This document shows, in pieces, positions 34,828-44,419 of a stretch of 53,346 bases of DNA. Each line of letters starts with the position of its first letter. The stretch's first letter is position 1. This DNA is from Bacillota bacterium. GTDB lineage: Bacteria > Bacillota > Clostridia > Acetivibrionales > DSM-1351. Position numbers and translations under genes: made by a program. Where the stretch lies: positions 1 through 53,346 of the forward strand of contig JAEWCZ010000054.1 of the NCBI GenBank assembly GCA_023390335.1, given 5' to 3'. Below the pieces are notes generated by a model. It saw only the letters and a program-made list of their open reading frames with translations, was not told where the DNA came from and searched no databases.

Positions 34828-36102
34828 CTATTTATAATGTCCTCTTATTTCCCCAATCATATAAAGTGATCCAAAAGCACAGATAACGCTTTCTCTATCC
34901 GCAAGACCAACTGCAATATTTAACCCATTCTCTATACTCAGTCCATCTATTACGTGGTTTGAGTGTAACTTTAAAACTTCAGCCAGCTCAGCGGATGGGA
35001 CAGCTCTATCATTATTGGGAGTGACGGTAATAATAGTATCTGCTTTACTGCTCAACATATCCATTATTCCATTAAAATCCTTGTCCCGTAAAAAGCCTAC
35101 AATAAAAATCATTTTCTTTTGTGTAAAATACTTGTCCAATGCGACATTCAGAGCCTGACCGCCCTCGAGGTTATGTGCGCCGTCTATCATGATCAAAGGA
35201 TTTTTATTAATAATTTCCAACCTACCAGGCCATGTTGTATTTTCCAATCCATCTAATATATTCCTATGAGATATAGCAAATCCTTTATTACATAAAATTT
35301 CACAGGTATCAATTGCAACTGCAGCATTTTTCATCTGATGATCGCCTAATAAACCAATTTTCACGTTTCGGTACTGCTTATAATCAAAAATCTGTCCTTC
35401 TAAACTAAAAGACTTTTGAGATAATGTTGAAAAATCAACTTTATGTATTTGGGCATTTTTCTCATGGGAAATCTTTTCTATTACTTGCTCAGCTTCTTGC
35501 TCCTGAGGATAGAGTACTACACTTCCGTTCTGCTTTATTATACCTGCCTTATGATATGCAATCTCCCCAAGTGTATCGCCTAACCTATCCATATGATCCA
35601 TACTTATCGTAGTTATAACCGATGCTTCCGGCATGTCTATTACATTTGTAGAATCTACAATACCTCCAAGACCTACTTCTAATACCACGAAATCACAGTT
35701 CTTTATATAAAAATATTCCATTGCAGCAGCTGTAATAATTTCAAATTCTGTAGGATGTTCGAACCCTTCACTGACCATTTGGGTAATACTTTCTTTTATT
35801 TGAACAATCAATTCAGCCAACTCACCCTTAGATATCTCAGAGTTGTTCACTTTAATTCTCTCGGTAAATCGTTGAATATATGGCGAGGTAAACATTCCTG
35901 TCCTATATCCCGATTCAATTAAAATGCTGCTGATAAATGCAGTTGTAGATCCCTTGCCGTTTGTTCCTGCAATATGGATGAATTTTAGTTTTTTATGGGG
36001 ATTACCCATTAAATCCAAAAGTTTGGTAATTCTGTCAAGTCCAAATATACTGCCAAACTTTAACGTACCATGTAAATACTCCAATGCAGCTTCATAGTGC
36101 AT
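34828..36102 (-). CDS. folC: Folylpolyglutamate / dihydrofolate synthase
   Basis: A 424-aa Mur-ligase-type enzyme that attaches glutamate to (dihydro)folates. The P-loop is HIAGTNGKGSTTAF; further motifs include LEVGLGGIVDSTN and IDGAHNLEGGQAL. Length is normal. An 81-nt in-frame extension upstream encodes an unconvincing N-terminus; the ATG at 36102 has GGAGG 6 nt before it. It is 100 bp after the 194-aa unknown gene and 32 bp before the TPR gene. Confidence 0.94.
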   Translation of the reverse strand: MHYEAALEYLHGTLKFGSIFGLDRITKLLDLMGNPHKKLKFIHIAGTNGKGSTTAFISSILIESGYRTGMFTSPYIQRFTERIKVNNSEISKGELAELIVQIKESITQMVSEGFEHPTEFEIITAAAMEYFYIKNCDFVVLEVGLGGIVDSTNVIDMPEASVITTISMDHMDRLGDTLGEIAYHKAGIIKQNGSVVLYPQEQEAEQVIEKISHEKNAQIHKVDFSTLSQKSFSLEGQIFDYKQYRNVKIGLLGDHQMKNAAVAIDTCEILCNKGFAISHRNILDGLENTTWPGRLEIINKNPLIMIDGAHNLEGGQALNVALDKYFTQKKMIFIVGFLRDKDFNGIMDMLSSKADTIITVTPNNDRAVPSAELAEVLKLHSNHVIDGLSIENGLNIAVGLADRESVICAFGSLYMIGEIRGHYK

Positions 36103-36203
36103 GGTAAACCTCCAAATATTATAACGTATAGGTAAATTTATATAATATAAGTAAACAATAGCAGTTTTTTTATATCCAGTCAATCTGAAACAAGCAGGTA
36201 AAG

Positions 36204-36788
36204 TTATAGCATGTTATTGTCCATTAAGTTTTTTATTTCTTCCTTAGTTTTAGATGTACTTATCCCCATGCTTCCCAGCACAATATGGTCAAAAATAACC
36301 ATGCCACACTTATCAAGTCGCTCTTCTTCATCCATTTCAATAAAAGTACTCAGATCATTGATTATTTCTGTTATATAATATCTTACCCCATGCTCAGGAA
36401 TAACTTCTACGAACTCATTATTCTTCCAGGAATCACCATCAGCAAAGAGATATATTTTATAGCCTTCAACCTTCTTGCTTTCCATAGGTACGGATAAGAA
36501 GGAACGTTTTTTGTCATAAGAAATTTTTTCTTCGATAAAAGCCAGTCCCATATGTTCAAAAGTTTCCGACAGACGATTTCGCAAATAATCTTTTTTATCC
36601 TCATCTAAGGTTATCAATGAACTGTCAATTTCAATAAAAATATTGTCATTGCCTTTGAGTGCAGAAATTATTCTATTACTGACACTCTTGTTATTAAGTT
36701 TTTTTGAGGAATAAGCAATTGTATAATCAGATAATGCACCTTTTACTTTTTTATTTTCAGATAACTTTATTTTGATTGATTTCTCCAT
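36204..36788 (-). CDS. Conserved-looking protein of unknown function
   Basis: I do not recognise this 194-aa soluble, acidic-basic mixed protein. The middle contains strand-like runs (NIFIEIDSSLITLDEDKKDY, KIYLFADGDSWKNNEFVEVI) and the end is helical (KEEIKNLMDNNML). No signal peptide, membrane helix or metal motif is seen. The ATG follows AAGGAG by 7 nt. It is in the same direction as folC (100 bp downstream) and is preceded by a terminator of pgi. Codon use does not stand out. Confidence 0.6.
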   Translation of the reverse strand: MEKSIKIKLSENKKVKGALSDYTIAYSSKKLNNKSVSNRIISALKGNDNIFIEIDSSLITLDEDKKDYLRNRLSETFEHMGLAFIEEKISYDKKRSFLSVPMESKKVEGYKIYLFADGDSWKNNEFVEVIPEHGVRYYITEIINDLSTFIEMDEEERLDKCGMVIFDHIVLGSMGISTSKTKEEIKNLMDNNML

Positions 36789-36867
36789 TTTTATCTCCTT
36801 AACATCTGTTATTGCTTAAATTATATACTTAGCTATAAACAATGTGAATATACTTATGATACTTGCC

Positions 36868-36910
36868 AAAAAAATAAACATATGACCTTTACACGTCATA
36901 TGTTTATTTT
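36868..36910 (-). terminator. Terminator of pgi
   Basis: A perfect 16-bp stem (36871-36886 / 36895-36910) with an 8-nt loop and a run of seven Ts on the minus strand. It lies 25 bp after the pgi stop. Confidence 0.85.
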
Positions 36911-36935
36911 AAATTATTGTTAAAATTTGTATGAT

Positions 36936-38288
36936 TTATTTACCCAATCTTGCCTCAAGTTCCTTCTTTTGTTCTTCATAACCGGGTTTTCCAAGGAGTG
37001 CGAACATATTTTTCTTGTACGCCTCAACACCGGGCTGATTAAACGGATTAACAGCAAGAAGATAACCGCTTATGCCACAAGCCTTTTCAAAGAAGTATAC
37101 GAGGTTTCCGAAATAATATTCATTAAGTTCAGGAACATTAACAATAAGATTTGGTACTCCACCATCAGTATGTGCAAGTAGCGTTCCTTCAAAGGCCTTA
37201 TTGTTAACGAAAGCCATTTCTTTTCCGGCAAGGAAGTTAAGACCATCGATATCGTCCTTATCTTCCTTTATTGTTATGCTCTTTTTAGCCTTACCAACAT
37301 TTATAACAGTTTCAAACAGGTTTCTTAATCCATCTTGTACATACTGTCCCATAGAATGAAGGTCAGTTGTAAAATCAACCCCTGCAGGGAAAATGCCCTT
37401 CTGATCCTTTCCTTCACTTTCTCCATAAAGTTGCTTCCACCATTCTGTAAAGAAGTGAAGTGATGGCTCATAGTTAACCATTATTTCAATAGTTTTATTC
37501 TTGTTATAAAGTGCGTTTCTTGCAGCTGCATATCTGTAACAGTCATTGTTTTTGAAATCAAAGTCCTTATACTGATTGTATGCGTCAAGAGCTCCCTTCA
37601 TAATCATATCAATGTCTGCACCGCAAACAGCGATTGGCAGAAGTCCAACAGCTGTCAGAACTGAAAATCTGCCGCCTATATCATCAGCAATTACAAAGGA
37701 TTCGTAGCCTTCTTCATCAGCAAGTTTCTTTAAAGCTCCTCTTGCCTTGTCAGTTGTAGCATATATTCTTTTCTGAGCTTCCTGCCTGCCATATTTGTTT
37801 TCCATGTATTCCTTGAATATTCTGAAAGCCACTGCAGGTTCAGTTGTTGTACCTGATTTTGATATAACGTTAACTGATACTTCTTTACCTTCTATTAATT
37901 CTAAAAGGTCTGAAAGGTAGGTTGAACTAATGTTGTTTCCTACAAAGTATATTTCAGGGGTTTTCCTCTTATCCTTTGGCAGCATATTGTAAAAAGAATG
38001 TGAAAGCATTTCTATTGCTGCTCTTGCACCAAGATATGAACCGCCAATTCCTATTACTATCAGTACATCTGAATCGGACTTGATTTTCTCAGCAGACTTC
38101 TTTATACGTGCAAATTCATCTTTATCATAATTTAAAGGTAAATCAACCCATCCTAAAAAATCACTTCCCGGACCATTTTTTTCGTGAAGCATTTTATGTG
38201 CCTGTTCTACGTAGCCTTCAAAAAAGTTAATCTCGTAATCGCTTACAAAGCCTGAAGCTTTGGAGCTGTCAAATGTTACTCTTTCCAT
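36936..38288 (-). CDS. pgi: Glucose-6-phosphate isomerase
   Basis: A 450-aa isomerase linking glucose-6-phosphate and fructose-6-phosphate in glycolysis. Motifs are GIGGSYLGARA and VISKSGTTTEPAVAF (sugar-phosphate binding), with GGRFSVLTAVGLLP and the C-terminal region containing the catalytic Lys/His set. Length is the short Gram-positive type. The ATG has AGGAGGG 6 nt upstream. It stands alone with its own terminator. It supplies the entry point for glucose-1-phosphate made by the GH94 enzyme after mutase action. Confidence 0.96.
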   Translation of the reverse strand: MERVTFDSSKASGFVSDYEINFFEGYVEQAHKMLHEKNGPGSDFLGWVDLPLNYDKDEFARIKKSAEKIKSDSDVLIVIGIGGSYLGARAAIEMLSHSFYNMLPKDKRKTPEIYFVGNNISSTYLSDLLELIEGKEVSVNVISKSGTTTEPAVAFRIFKEYMENKYGRQEAQKRIYATTDKARGALKKLADEEGYESFVIADDIGGRFSVLTAVGLLPIAVCGADIDMIMKGALDAYNQYKDFDFKNNDCYRYAAARNALYNKNKTIEIMVNYEPSLHFFTEWWKQLYGESEGKDQKGIFPAGVDFTTDLHSMGQYVQDGLRNLFETVINVGKAKKSITIKEDKDDIDGLNFLAGKEMAFVNNKAFEGTLLAHTDGGVPNLIVNVPELNEYYFGNLVYFFEKACGISGYLLAVNPFNQPGVEAYKKNMFALLGKPGYEEQKKELEARLGK

Positions 38289-38511
38289 AAGTACCCTCCT
38301 AAATTGCTCTTTTGCTAAAGAATTTTATCTTTACTAGTATAACATTTGATAATAGCAAATAAAAGTTATATTTCCTTATTTTATGATAAAAAAGAATGCT
38401 GTTTGAACCAATTCGAGTAATATTTACATGTAACAAAATCAGCAATGTTGATTAAACTACATTTAAACGGAATAATTTCCGTTAATAATATGAACAAAAA
38501 GGAGAATTATT

Positions 38512-38739
38512 ATGTCGAGACCTAAAACACCACTTGTGGAAGATAGCAGAGAAGCTCTTACCAGGTTCAAGATGGAATGTGCTGCTGAAATCGGCAGGAC
38601 TCAATTCACCAAAGAGAACAACGACCACTACAAGGGAGATTTAACAGCAAGACAGAACGGCTCTGAAGGCGGCCCTATTGGTGGACAGATGGTTAAGAGA
38701 ATGATTGAAGCCTATGAAAATCAGTTGAAAAACCAATAA
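38512..38739 (+). CDS. Alpha/beta-type small acid-soluble spore protein
   Basis: A 75-aa SASP that coats and protects spore DNA. Signatures are ALTRFKMECAAEIG (first helix; the GPR cleavage site is in this region) and LTARQNGSEGGPIGGQMVKRM (second helix). The ATG has AAAAGGAG 7 nt upstream. It is monocistronic and should be under forespore sigma-G, but I could not find a convincing sigma-G box by eye. It demonstrates that the host forms spores. Confidence 0.93.
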   Translation: MSRPKTPLVEDSREALTRFKMECAAEIGRTQFTKENNDHYKGDLTARQNGSEGGPIGGQMVKRMIEAYENQLKNQ

Positions 38740-38761
38740 TAAATAGCATAAATTAAAAAAT

Positions 38762-38809
38762 AAGCACACCGGCAAAACCAATTTTAATCGGTATTTTGTA
38801 GGTGTGCTT
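38762..38809 (-). terminator. Terminator of pheT (also behind the SASP gene)
   Basis: AAGCACACC ... GGTGTGCTT with further pairing CAAAA / TTTTG inside. On the minus strand it is followed by TTATTTTTT, giving a U-tract for pheST; on plus it lies 22 bp after the SASP stop and may serve both genes. Confidence 0.75.
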
Positions 38810-38822
38810 ATTCTACAGTATC

Positions 38823-41204
38823 TTATCTTAGACTATAACCCATTTCCGACATGTAGTCCAGCAGGCTCTTTGCAAATTCACTTATATCCTCGCTGGAAAG
38901 AGTTTTTTCCGCTGAGCCTATTACAAACCTGAAGGTCATACTCTTCTTTCCTTCCGGTAAGCCTTTTCCATTATATATGGTAACAAATTCAAATCCATTT
39001 AGTACTTTTGACTTGAAGCCTTTGATATCCTGCATCAGCTTGTCAAATGTAACACTATTGTCAACCAGGAAGCTATAATCAAGGAGAACTTCCGGATATT
39101 TTGACGGCTCCTTATATTTGACTAGTTTTTGATCCATAGTTTGGAGAATATCTCTGTTTATTTCAAACGCAGCAACATTCAACTTTTTACCAATGTTCTT
39201 CTTAATCATCGGGTGAACTACGGTAATGTATCCCATCAAGTTCCCGTTAAAGCTTACATCAACTGACTTCATAGGATGAACCCAGTTTTGTTCGCTTGTA
39301 CATGCTGCAAAATCAAGATCAATATTTTTTACACTTTTGGCAATAAATGAAAGTATACCTTTTAACTCATAGAATAGTTCATCTTCGCTTTTAATCTTGC
39401 TCGCAATCAAAACACATATATTTTTATGCTGTTCGCACTTATCCTTTGAAGTTTCTGCTTTGAATACACTTCCTATTTCAAACAATGAAAAATCTTCATA
39501 TGTCTTTTCATTTTTTTCTGCAAATGCAAGCATACCGGGAACCATACTGTCTCTCAAGGTATTGGAATCCTGAGCCTGTGGGTTCAGAACCTTTACTTGT
39601 GCCTTTGTTTCAATACTTACTCTTGAATTGAATGTATTGTCATACCATATATAGCTGTTAACTTCGGAAGCACCGAATCTTTCTGAAAGCAGTTCCTTCA
39701 CCTTGTGGTCAAAAAGTCTTTCTTCGTTATACTGAAGCGGCTTTAACGCTATATCAAGCGTCTGAGGTTGAATGTTGTCATAGCCGAATACTCTTGTTAT
39801 TTCTTCTATTATATCAACTTTCATAGTTATATCTTTTGTTGCTCTGAAGGTAGGAACCTTAATTTTAAAAGTATCGCCTTCCACATCAACCTTGAATTCC
39901 AGTGAACGTAAAATCTCAACCATTTTTTCGGTAGTTAGTGTGTTTCCAATATATTTGTCTATATATGGTTTTGTAATTTCTATATCAATTGGTTCAAGCT
40001 TATTGCAGTAAACGTCTGTCAGGGCTGATGTAAACTGTATGTCAGGCTGCATATCACGAAGGAGTTTTACAAATCTTTGAATTGCCTGAACTGTCATATT
40101 GGGGTCAAGCATTTTTTCATATCTTGCACTGGCTTCTGTACGAAGTCCTATTTTTGTTGAGCTTTTTCTGGTTGATGAACCTTCAAAATTAGCAGACTCC
40201 AGCAATATAGAAGTAGTATCTTCCAGAACCTCGGAATTTTCTCCCCCCATTATTCCTGCTATTGCAACTGGACGCTCCTTTGTACAAATAAGCAGTACAT
40301 CCTCCGGCAGCTTTCTTTCTACTCCGTCAAGTGTCTTAAACACTGTTGGTTCTTTTGTAGAGCGTACAACAATTCCGCTTTCCACCTGTCTGCTGTCAAA
40401 TGCATGCATAGGCTGTCCCATTTCCAACATAAGGTAGTTGGTTAAATCAACTAGCGGAGATATTGATCTCATCCCGCAGTAGAACAATCTGACTTTCATA
40501 TTTAGGGGAGTTTCCAGTTTCTTAACACCATCTATTTTGAGTCCTGAATATCTGAGACATTTCTCTGTATCTTCAACAGTTATATCCAGTTTCGCCTTAT
40601 CCTCAGAACCCGCCAGACTATCGAGCTTCATTGGCTTCAGTTCTCTACCATAAATAGCTGCTATTTCACGGGCAATCCCATAATGCCCCCATAAGTCAGG
40701 CCTGTTTGTAAGAGATTTGTTGTCTATCTCAATAATTACATCATCAATATCTATTATTGATTTTATATCTGTTCCCGGTGCATAATCGCCGTCCAGTACC
40801 AAAAGTCCACTGTGATCGTCGCTAATTCCAAGTTCTGAAGCAGAACACAGCATACCAAAGCTTTCGACTCCTACAAGCTTTGCTTTTCCAATCTTTGGTA
40901 TTTTACTTACAGAACCGCCGATTTTTACCAAAGGCACTAAGATTCCTTCGGCAACATTAGGAGCTCCACAAACAATCTGAATTACACCGTCTCCACAATC
41001 TACCTGAGTAATTTTCAGCTTTTTTGATTCAGGATGTGGAACAACGCTTAAAACCTTAGCCACAACTACGTTTTTTATGTCCTGTCCTACAAATTCCACA
41101 TCTTCTACTTCGGCTGTGGACATGGTAAATCTGTACCATAATTCCTTTATATCAATGCCTTCTAAATCAACATATTCTTTAATCCAATTTAATGATATTT
41201 TCAA
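38823..41204 (-). CDS. pheT: Phenylalanine--tRNA ligase beta subunit
   Basis: A 793-aa beta subunit. It has an N-terminal EMAP/tRNA-binding domain (VVAKVLSVVPHPESKKLKIT), B3/B4 editing domain, B5 domain, catalytic-like core, and a C-terminal ferredoxin-fold anticodon-binding domain (SKYPEVLLDYSFLVD). It forms an alpha2-beta2 enzyme with PheS and removes mischarged Tyr-tRNA. The start is TTG at 41204, with AGGAGGG 7 nt upstream, 12 bp after the pheS stop. Confidence 0.96.
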   Translation of the reverse strand: MKISLNWIKEYVDLEGIDIKELWYRFTMSTAEVEDVEFVGQDIKNVVVAKVLSVVPHPESKKLKITQVDCGDGVIQIVCGAPNVAEGILVPLVKIGGSVSKIPKIGKAKLVGVESFGMLCSASELGISDDHSGLLVLDGDYAPGTDIKSIIDIDDVIIEIDNKSLTNRPDLWGHYGIAREIAAIYGRELKPMKLDSLAGSEDKAKLDITVEDTEKCLRYSGLKIDGVKKLETPLNMKVRLFYCGMRSISPLVDLTNYLMLEMGQPMHAFDSRQVESGIVVRSTKEPTVFKTLDGVERKLPEDVLLICTKERPVAIAGIMGGENSEVLEDTTSILLESANFEGSSTRKSSTKIGLRTEASARYEKMLDPNMTVQAIQRFVKLLRDMQPDIQFTSALTDVYCNKLEPIDIEITKPYIDKYIGNTLTTEKMVEILRSLEFKVDVEGDTFKIKVPTFRATKDITMKVDIIEEITRVFGYDNIQPQTLDIALKPLQYNEERLFDHKVKELLSERFGASEVNSYIWYDNTFNSRVSIETKAQVKVLNPQAQDSNTLRDSMVPGMLAFAEKNEKTYEDFSLFEIGSVFKAETSKDKCEQHKNICVLIASKIKSEDELFYELKGILSFIAKSVKNIDLDFAACTSEQNWVHPMKSVDVSFNGNLMGYITVVHPMIKKNIGKKLNVAAFEINRDILQTMDQKLVKYKEPSKYPEVLLDYSFLVDNSVTFDKLMQDIKGFKSKVLNGFEFVTIYNGKGLPEGKKSMTFRFVIGSAEKTLSSEDISEFAKSLLDYMSEMGYSLR

Positions 41205-41216
41205 TCTATTTCCCTC

Positions 41217-42248
41217 CTATCTTACCGAAAATTGTTCCATAGCTCTTAAATCACCTGAATTAAGAACACGGATATCACTTATTCCATATTTCATCATTGC
41301 AAGTCTTGTAAGTCCCAGTCCGAATGCAAAACCTGTGTATTCTTCAGGGTCTATACCACCGTAGCGGAGTACGTTAGGGTGAACCATTCCGCAAGGCAAT
41401 AATTCTATCCAACCTGAATGTTTACAGGTAGGACACCCTTTTCCGCCACAAATCATACAGTTCAAGTCAAGTTCAAAACCTGGCTCAACGAATGGGAAGA
41501 ACCCCGGTCTAAGCCTGATTTTAACATCTCTCTGGAATACCTCTGATAAAAGCAGTTTCATAACGTAAATGAGATTTGCAATTGATACGTTTTTATCTAT
41601 CATCATTCCTTCTAACTGGAAGAATGTATTTTCATGAGAAGCATCAGTGCTTTCATTTCTGAAACACCTTCCAGGAGCAATAACCTTGAGAGGTGCGCCA
41701 TACTTTTGCATTGCCCTTACCTGACATGGGGATGTATGGGTTCTCAGCAAGGAGCCGTTTTCCAGCCAGTATGTGTCCTGCATATCTCTTGCGGGATGGT
41801 GCTTGGGTATATTCAATGCTTCAAAGTTGAAAAATTCTTCTTCTGCCTCAGGACCATCAACTATATTGAAACCCATTCCGGTAAATATTTTTTCTATTTC
41901 CTTTTGCACAATAGTTACAGGGTGCAAAGAACCAAGTTTAAAGTTAGTGCCAGGTAAAGAAATATCAAAATTTGAACCGTTTGACAAAGACTTCTTTACA
42001 TCATTTGCACTAAGCTCCTTGAATTTTGCTTCAATTATCTCAGTTAATTCATTTTTCAATGCATTTGCTTCCTGCCCGAACTGCTTTCTTTCCTCAATAT
42101 CCATATTCTTGAGATCTTTTAGCATTTCAGTCAATTCACCTTTTTTGCCTAAAAGCTTTACTCTGAGTTCTTCTACCTCTGCACTGCTGGCGGCTTCCTT
42201 AATCCTGCCCATAGCAGTATCTCTTAACTTACTGATTTTTTCAATCAC
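41217..42248 (-). CDS. pheS: Phenylalanine--tRNA ligase alpha subunit
   Basis: A 343-aa class II aminoacyl-tRNA synthetase subunit. An N-terminal coiled coil precedes the core with motif 2 (PGRCFRNESTDASHENTFFQ) and motif 3 (GFAFGLGLTRLAMMKYGI). It is expressed from the T-box leader upstream and shares an mRNA with pheT. Starvation for charged tRNA-Phe should raise its expression. Confidence 0.97.
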   Translation of the reverse strand: MIEKISKLRDTAMGRIKEAASSAEVEELRVKLLGKKGELTEMLKDLKNMDIEERKQFGQEANALKNELTEIIEAKFKELSANDVKKSLSNGSNFDISLPGTNFKLGSLHPVTIVQKEIEKIFTGMGFNIVDGPEAEEEFFNFEALNIPKHHPARDMQDTYWLENGSLLRTHTSPCQVRAMQKYGAPLKVIAPGRCFRNESTDASHENTFFQLEGMMIDKNVSIANLIYVMKLLLSEVFQRDVKIRLRPGFFPFVEPGFELDLNCMICGGKGCPTCKHSGWIELLPCGMVHPNVLRYGGIDPEEYTGFAFGLGLTRLAMMKYGISDIRVLNSGDLRAMEQFSVR

Positions 42249-42280
42249 TTCTATTATCTCCTTTCATTACTTACTGTCAC

Positions 42281-42317
42281 AAAATAAAAAACCTCCGCCC
42301 CAATAAAGGGACGAAGG
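42281..42317 (-). terminator. T-box leader terminator
   Basis: On the minus strand CCTTCGTCCC pairs with GGGGCGGAGG (loop TTTATT), followed by TTTTTTATTTT. It competes with the antiterminator formed by the T-box sequence. Confidence 0.9.
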
Positions 42318-42569
42318 ATATCTTCGCGGTACCACCCGAATTTCCGGATAAACTTACCCGGACTCTTTTTAAATATAACGGTTTTAACCGGCAACCTCTA
42401 CAATTGATAAAAACATATCACGGTTCAAAGCTGCAGCTTAGGAGGGAACTTGGGCAAGTAGTATAATAAAGGTATTTTCAGCCGGAGATACCTTCTCTCT
42501 GAAATATTCTTCTCTCGCTTACTTTTCTCCGTCATTGCTATTGGAATATAATTTCAAAACCACATATAT
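42281..42569 (-). promoter_or_regulatory. T-box riboswitch controlling pheST
   Basis: The hallmark T-box GGGTGGTACCGCG is at 42327-42339 on the minus strand, followed by the terminator. Stem I carries an apical hairpin (AAGGTAT / ATACCTT) and an AGAGAG bulge with GGCTGAAA. My manual fold pairs GCGAG with CTTGC above and GGAG with CTCC below an internal loop that has AGTA on its 5' side; its 3' side contains TTC (42446-42448), a Phe codon and the likely specifier. The T-box call is firm; the specifier placement is tentative. Confidence 0.92.
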
Positions 42570-42575
42570 AAAGGT

Positions 42576-42604
42576 ATTATAGCAACTTAAACTAAAACAA
42601 TCAA
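42576..42604 (-). promoter_or_regulatory. Promoter of the pheST T-box operon
   Basis: Minus-strand TTGATT (42599-42604) and TATAAT (42576-42581) with a 17-bp spacer. Predicted start of transcription near 42569, just before the T-box leader. Confidence 0.85.
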
Positions 42605-42627
42605 GGCACAAATTTCCTTGTTTCTAT

Positions 42628-42656
42628 TTGACTACGTCTTTTCCAAATTATATAAT
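42628..42656 (+). promoter_or_regulatory. Divergent promoter for the 42691-44767 gene set
   Basis: TTGACT (42628-42633) and TATAAT (42651-42656) are 17 bp apart. It lies back to back with the pheST promoter, 24 bp away, and 35 bp before the first ATG. Confidence 0.85.
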
Positions 42657-42690
42657 GTATGGGAAATGTTTTATAATTTATGAGGTTTTC

Positions 42691-43404
42691 ATGAATGCTG
42701 CAGAAAAAATTAGCTTTACCATAAAATGTGTATTTACCGGTGCACCGATTTCTATAATTTTAATTATGCTTTACAATCTTATTATTTTTATTCAACAAAA
42801 AACATTTATGTCAACAGGAGATTTGCTTTTTGTTTGTTCAGGATTTCTGAAATGGGTATTTGTTTTGTATGGCTTTACTATATTTTGTATAATTATTTCT
42901 CGTGAAGAACCGGGGTTTTACCCTCCTATAATATATAAAACCATTACAGGACTGGGCATTAAGAAATTCTTTTTGATTATTTCTATTATTTTTTTAATGC
43001 TAGTAATCCAGCTGTTTTCTACATATATAAAAGTAAGTGAGAATGAGATAATCTCCGATGTAGGCTTTTTTAATAAAACTCGAACATATAGTTGGAAAGA
43101 TATAAATAATGCTGAGGTTTACTGTTCATACAACAGAAAATCTTTTTCAAAAGTTGACCTTCACTATGTTTTGAAGTTTAAAAACGGCAAGGAGATAGAT
43201 TTACGAAGATCTAAGCAGTTCTGGGGGAATATTTTAAAGGTTGACGCTATTCTCATACGAAAAGGTACTATTATTTCAAGAGGACTTATCGATTACGGAA
43301 CAAGTCTTAGTATTTTACATGACACCGGTTATTATGAGAAAAACGAAAGTGTATTGAAAAAAATTATATATGTAATTGATACACCACCAATACATATTAC
43401 TTAA
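42691..43404 (+). CDS. Membrane protein with PH-like C-terminal domain, unknown
   Basis: A 237-aa protein with three membrane helices in the first ~112 residues and a cytoplasmic or outer C-terminal domain that looks PH-like (VSENEIISDVGFFNKTRTYS then WKDINNAEVY, then a LKFKNGKEIDL strand pair), as in bacterial bPH proteins. The frame extends upstream to 42628, but that part overlaps the promoter; ATG 42691 has GAGG 5-6 nt upstream. It is the first gene of a three-gene plus-strand set. Function unknown. Confidence 0.68.
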   Translation: MNAAEKISFTIKCVFTGAPISIILIMLYNLIIFIQQKTFMSTGDLLFVCSGFLKWVFVLYGFTIFCIIISREEPGFYPPIIYKTITGLGIKKFFLIISIIFLMLVIQLFSTYIKVSENEIISDVGFFNKTRTYSWKDINNAEVYCSYNRKSFSKVDLHYVLKFKNGKEIDLRRSKQFWGNILKVDAILIRKGTIISRGLIDYGTSLSILHDTGYYEKNESVLKKIIYVIDTPPIHIT

Positions 43405-43453
43405 CAATTGAAAATATGGTTCTTTATATTGATAAAATAGGAGGGATTTAAAA

Positions 43454-44398
43454 ATGGACAATAAGCAATTACAAGAAATAAAAGACCGTCTCGCAGTGCT
43501 TCCCACATTTGAATACAGAATGGATTATCTTGAGAAAAAATTTAAAGAGGCTGAAACCAATGTAAATACTCTGCTTCATAAATTTGAAGCTGAATCTCTT
43601 GATGTGGAAAATATACAAAAAGACTCCCTTACAAATTCCTTACGAAAGCTTCTTGGAAAATATGAGGGTAAAATTAATAAGGAAACTCAGGAAATGCTTG
43701 CTGCAAAATTAGAGTATGACAGAGCTGTCGAAAATGTAAAAGTTTTAAATGATCAAAGATTAGAGTTGAATGGTAGACTGACTGAGCTTTATAATTTGAA
43801 ATCCTCAGTTGAGGATGAATTGGCAAAACGTGAGGAATCAATAAAAAACAATATTTCAGCGGAATCATATAAAATGTATACGGAGATCGAACAGGAGCAT
43901 GAAGTCATCTCAGGGCAGCTAGTTGAGGCTGAGGAAGCTATCAGGGCCGGTAACAATGTATTGATTACAGCTAATAACGCCATGGAGCATCTTAATAAGG
44001 CTGAAGACCTGGCTACGCTTGATGTATGGCTGGATGGAGGAATTTTAACTCACATGTCAAAATATAACCACATCGATGAAGCTCAGAAATATTTCAACGT
44101 CTTAAACTCACAATTTAAGACGTTTGAGAATGAACTACATGATGTGAATTTACAAGCTTCGTACCTTTCTTCAGAAATTGATTCCACTACTAGGGCTGTT
44201 GATTTTTGGTTTGATAACATTTTTACTGATTTAAAAGTGCGGGACAAAATAAGAAGCGATGCTGAAAGTCTACGAAGTCTTATTGATAAGGTAAACAGAA
44301 CTTTAAAAATTCTAGAAACCAACAGGAAAGAACTAAAGAAAAACCTCTCCGATAATGAAAGCAAAAAGGCAGACCTTATCTCTTCCATAGAAATATAA
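43454..44398 (+). CDS. Long coiled-coil protein, unknown
   Basis: A 314-aa almost wholly helical soluble protein. Heptad-like patterns run through about 20-175 and 240-310, separated by a less regular segment (NHIDEAQKYFNVLNSQFKTF). There is no membrane helix. It is slightly reminiscent of septation-ring (EzrA-like) or kinetochore-type coiled coils, but no family is assigned. The ATG has AGGAGG upstream. It lies 49 bp after the PH-like gene and 21 bp before the zinc-ribbon gene, in the same direction, so it probably acts with them as a scaffold. Confidence 0.7.
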   Translation: MDNKQLQEIKDRLAVLPTFEYRMDYLEKKFKEAETNVNTLLHKFEAESLDVENIQKDSLTNSLRKLLGKYEGKINKETQEMLAAKLEYDRAVENVKVLNDQRLELNGRLTELYNLKSSVEDELAKREESIKNNISAESYKMYTEIEQEHEVISGQLVEAEEAIRAGNNVLITANNAMEHLNKAEDLATLDVWLDGGILTHMSKYNHIDEAQKYFNVLNSQFKTFENELHDVNLQASYLSSEIDSTTRAVDFWFDNIFTDLKVRDKIRSDAESLRSLIDKVNRTLKILETNRKELKKNLSDNESKKADLISSIEI

Positions 44399-44419
44399 GT
44401 TTTATAGGAGGTTGCAATA

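Noticed and set aside
38400..38511. A sigma-G promoter before the SASP gene
   Set aside because: Expected from biology, but no -35/-10 pair with correct spacing could be shown by eye.
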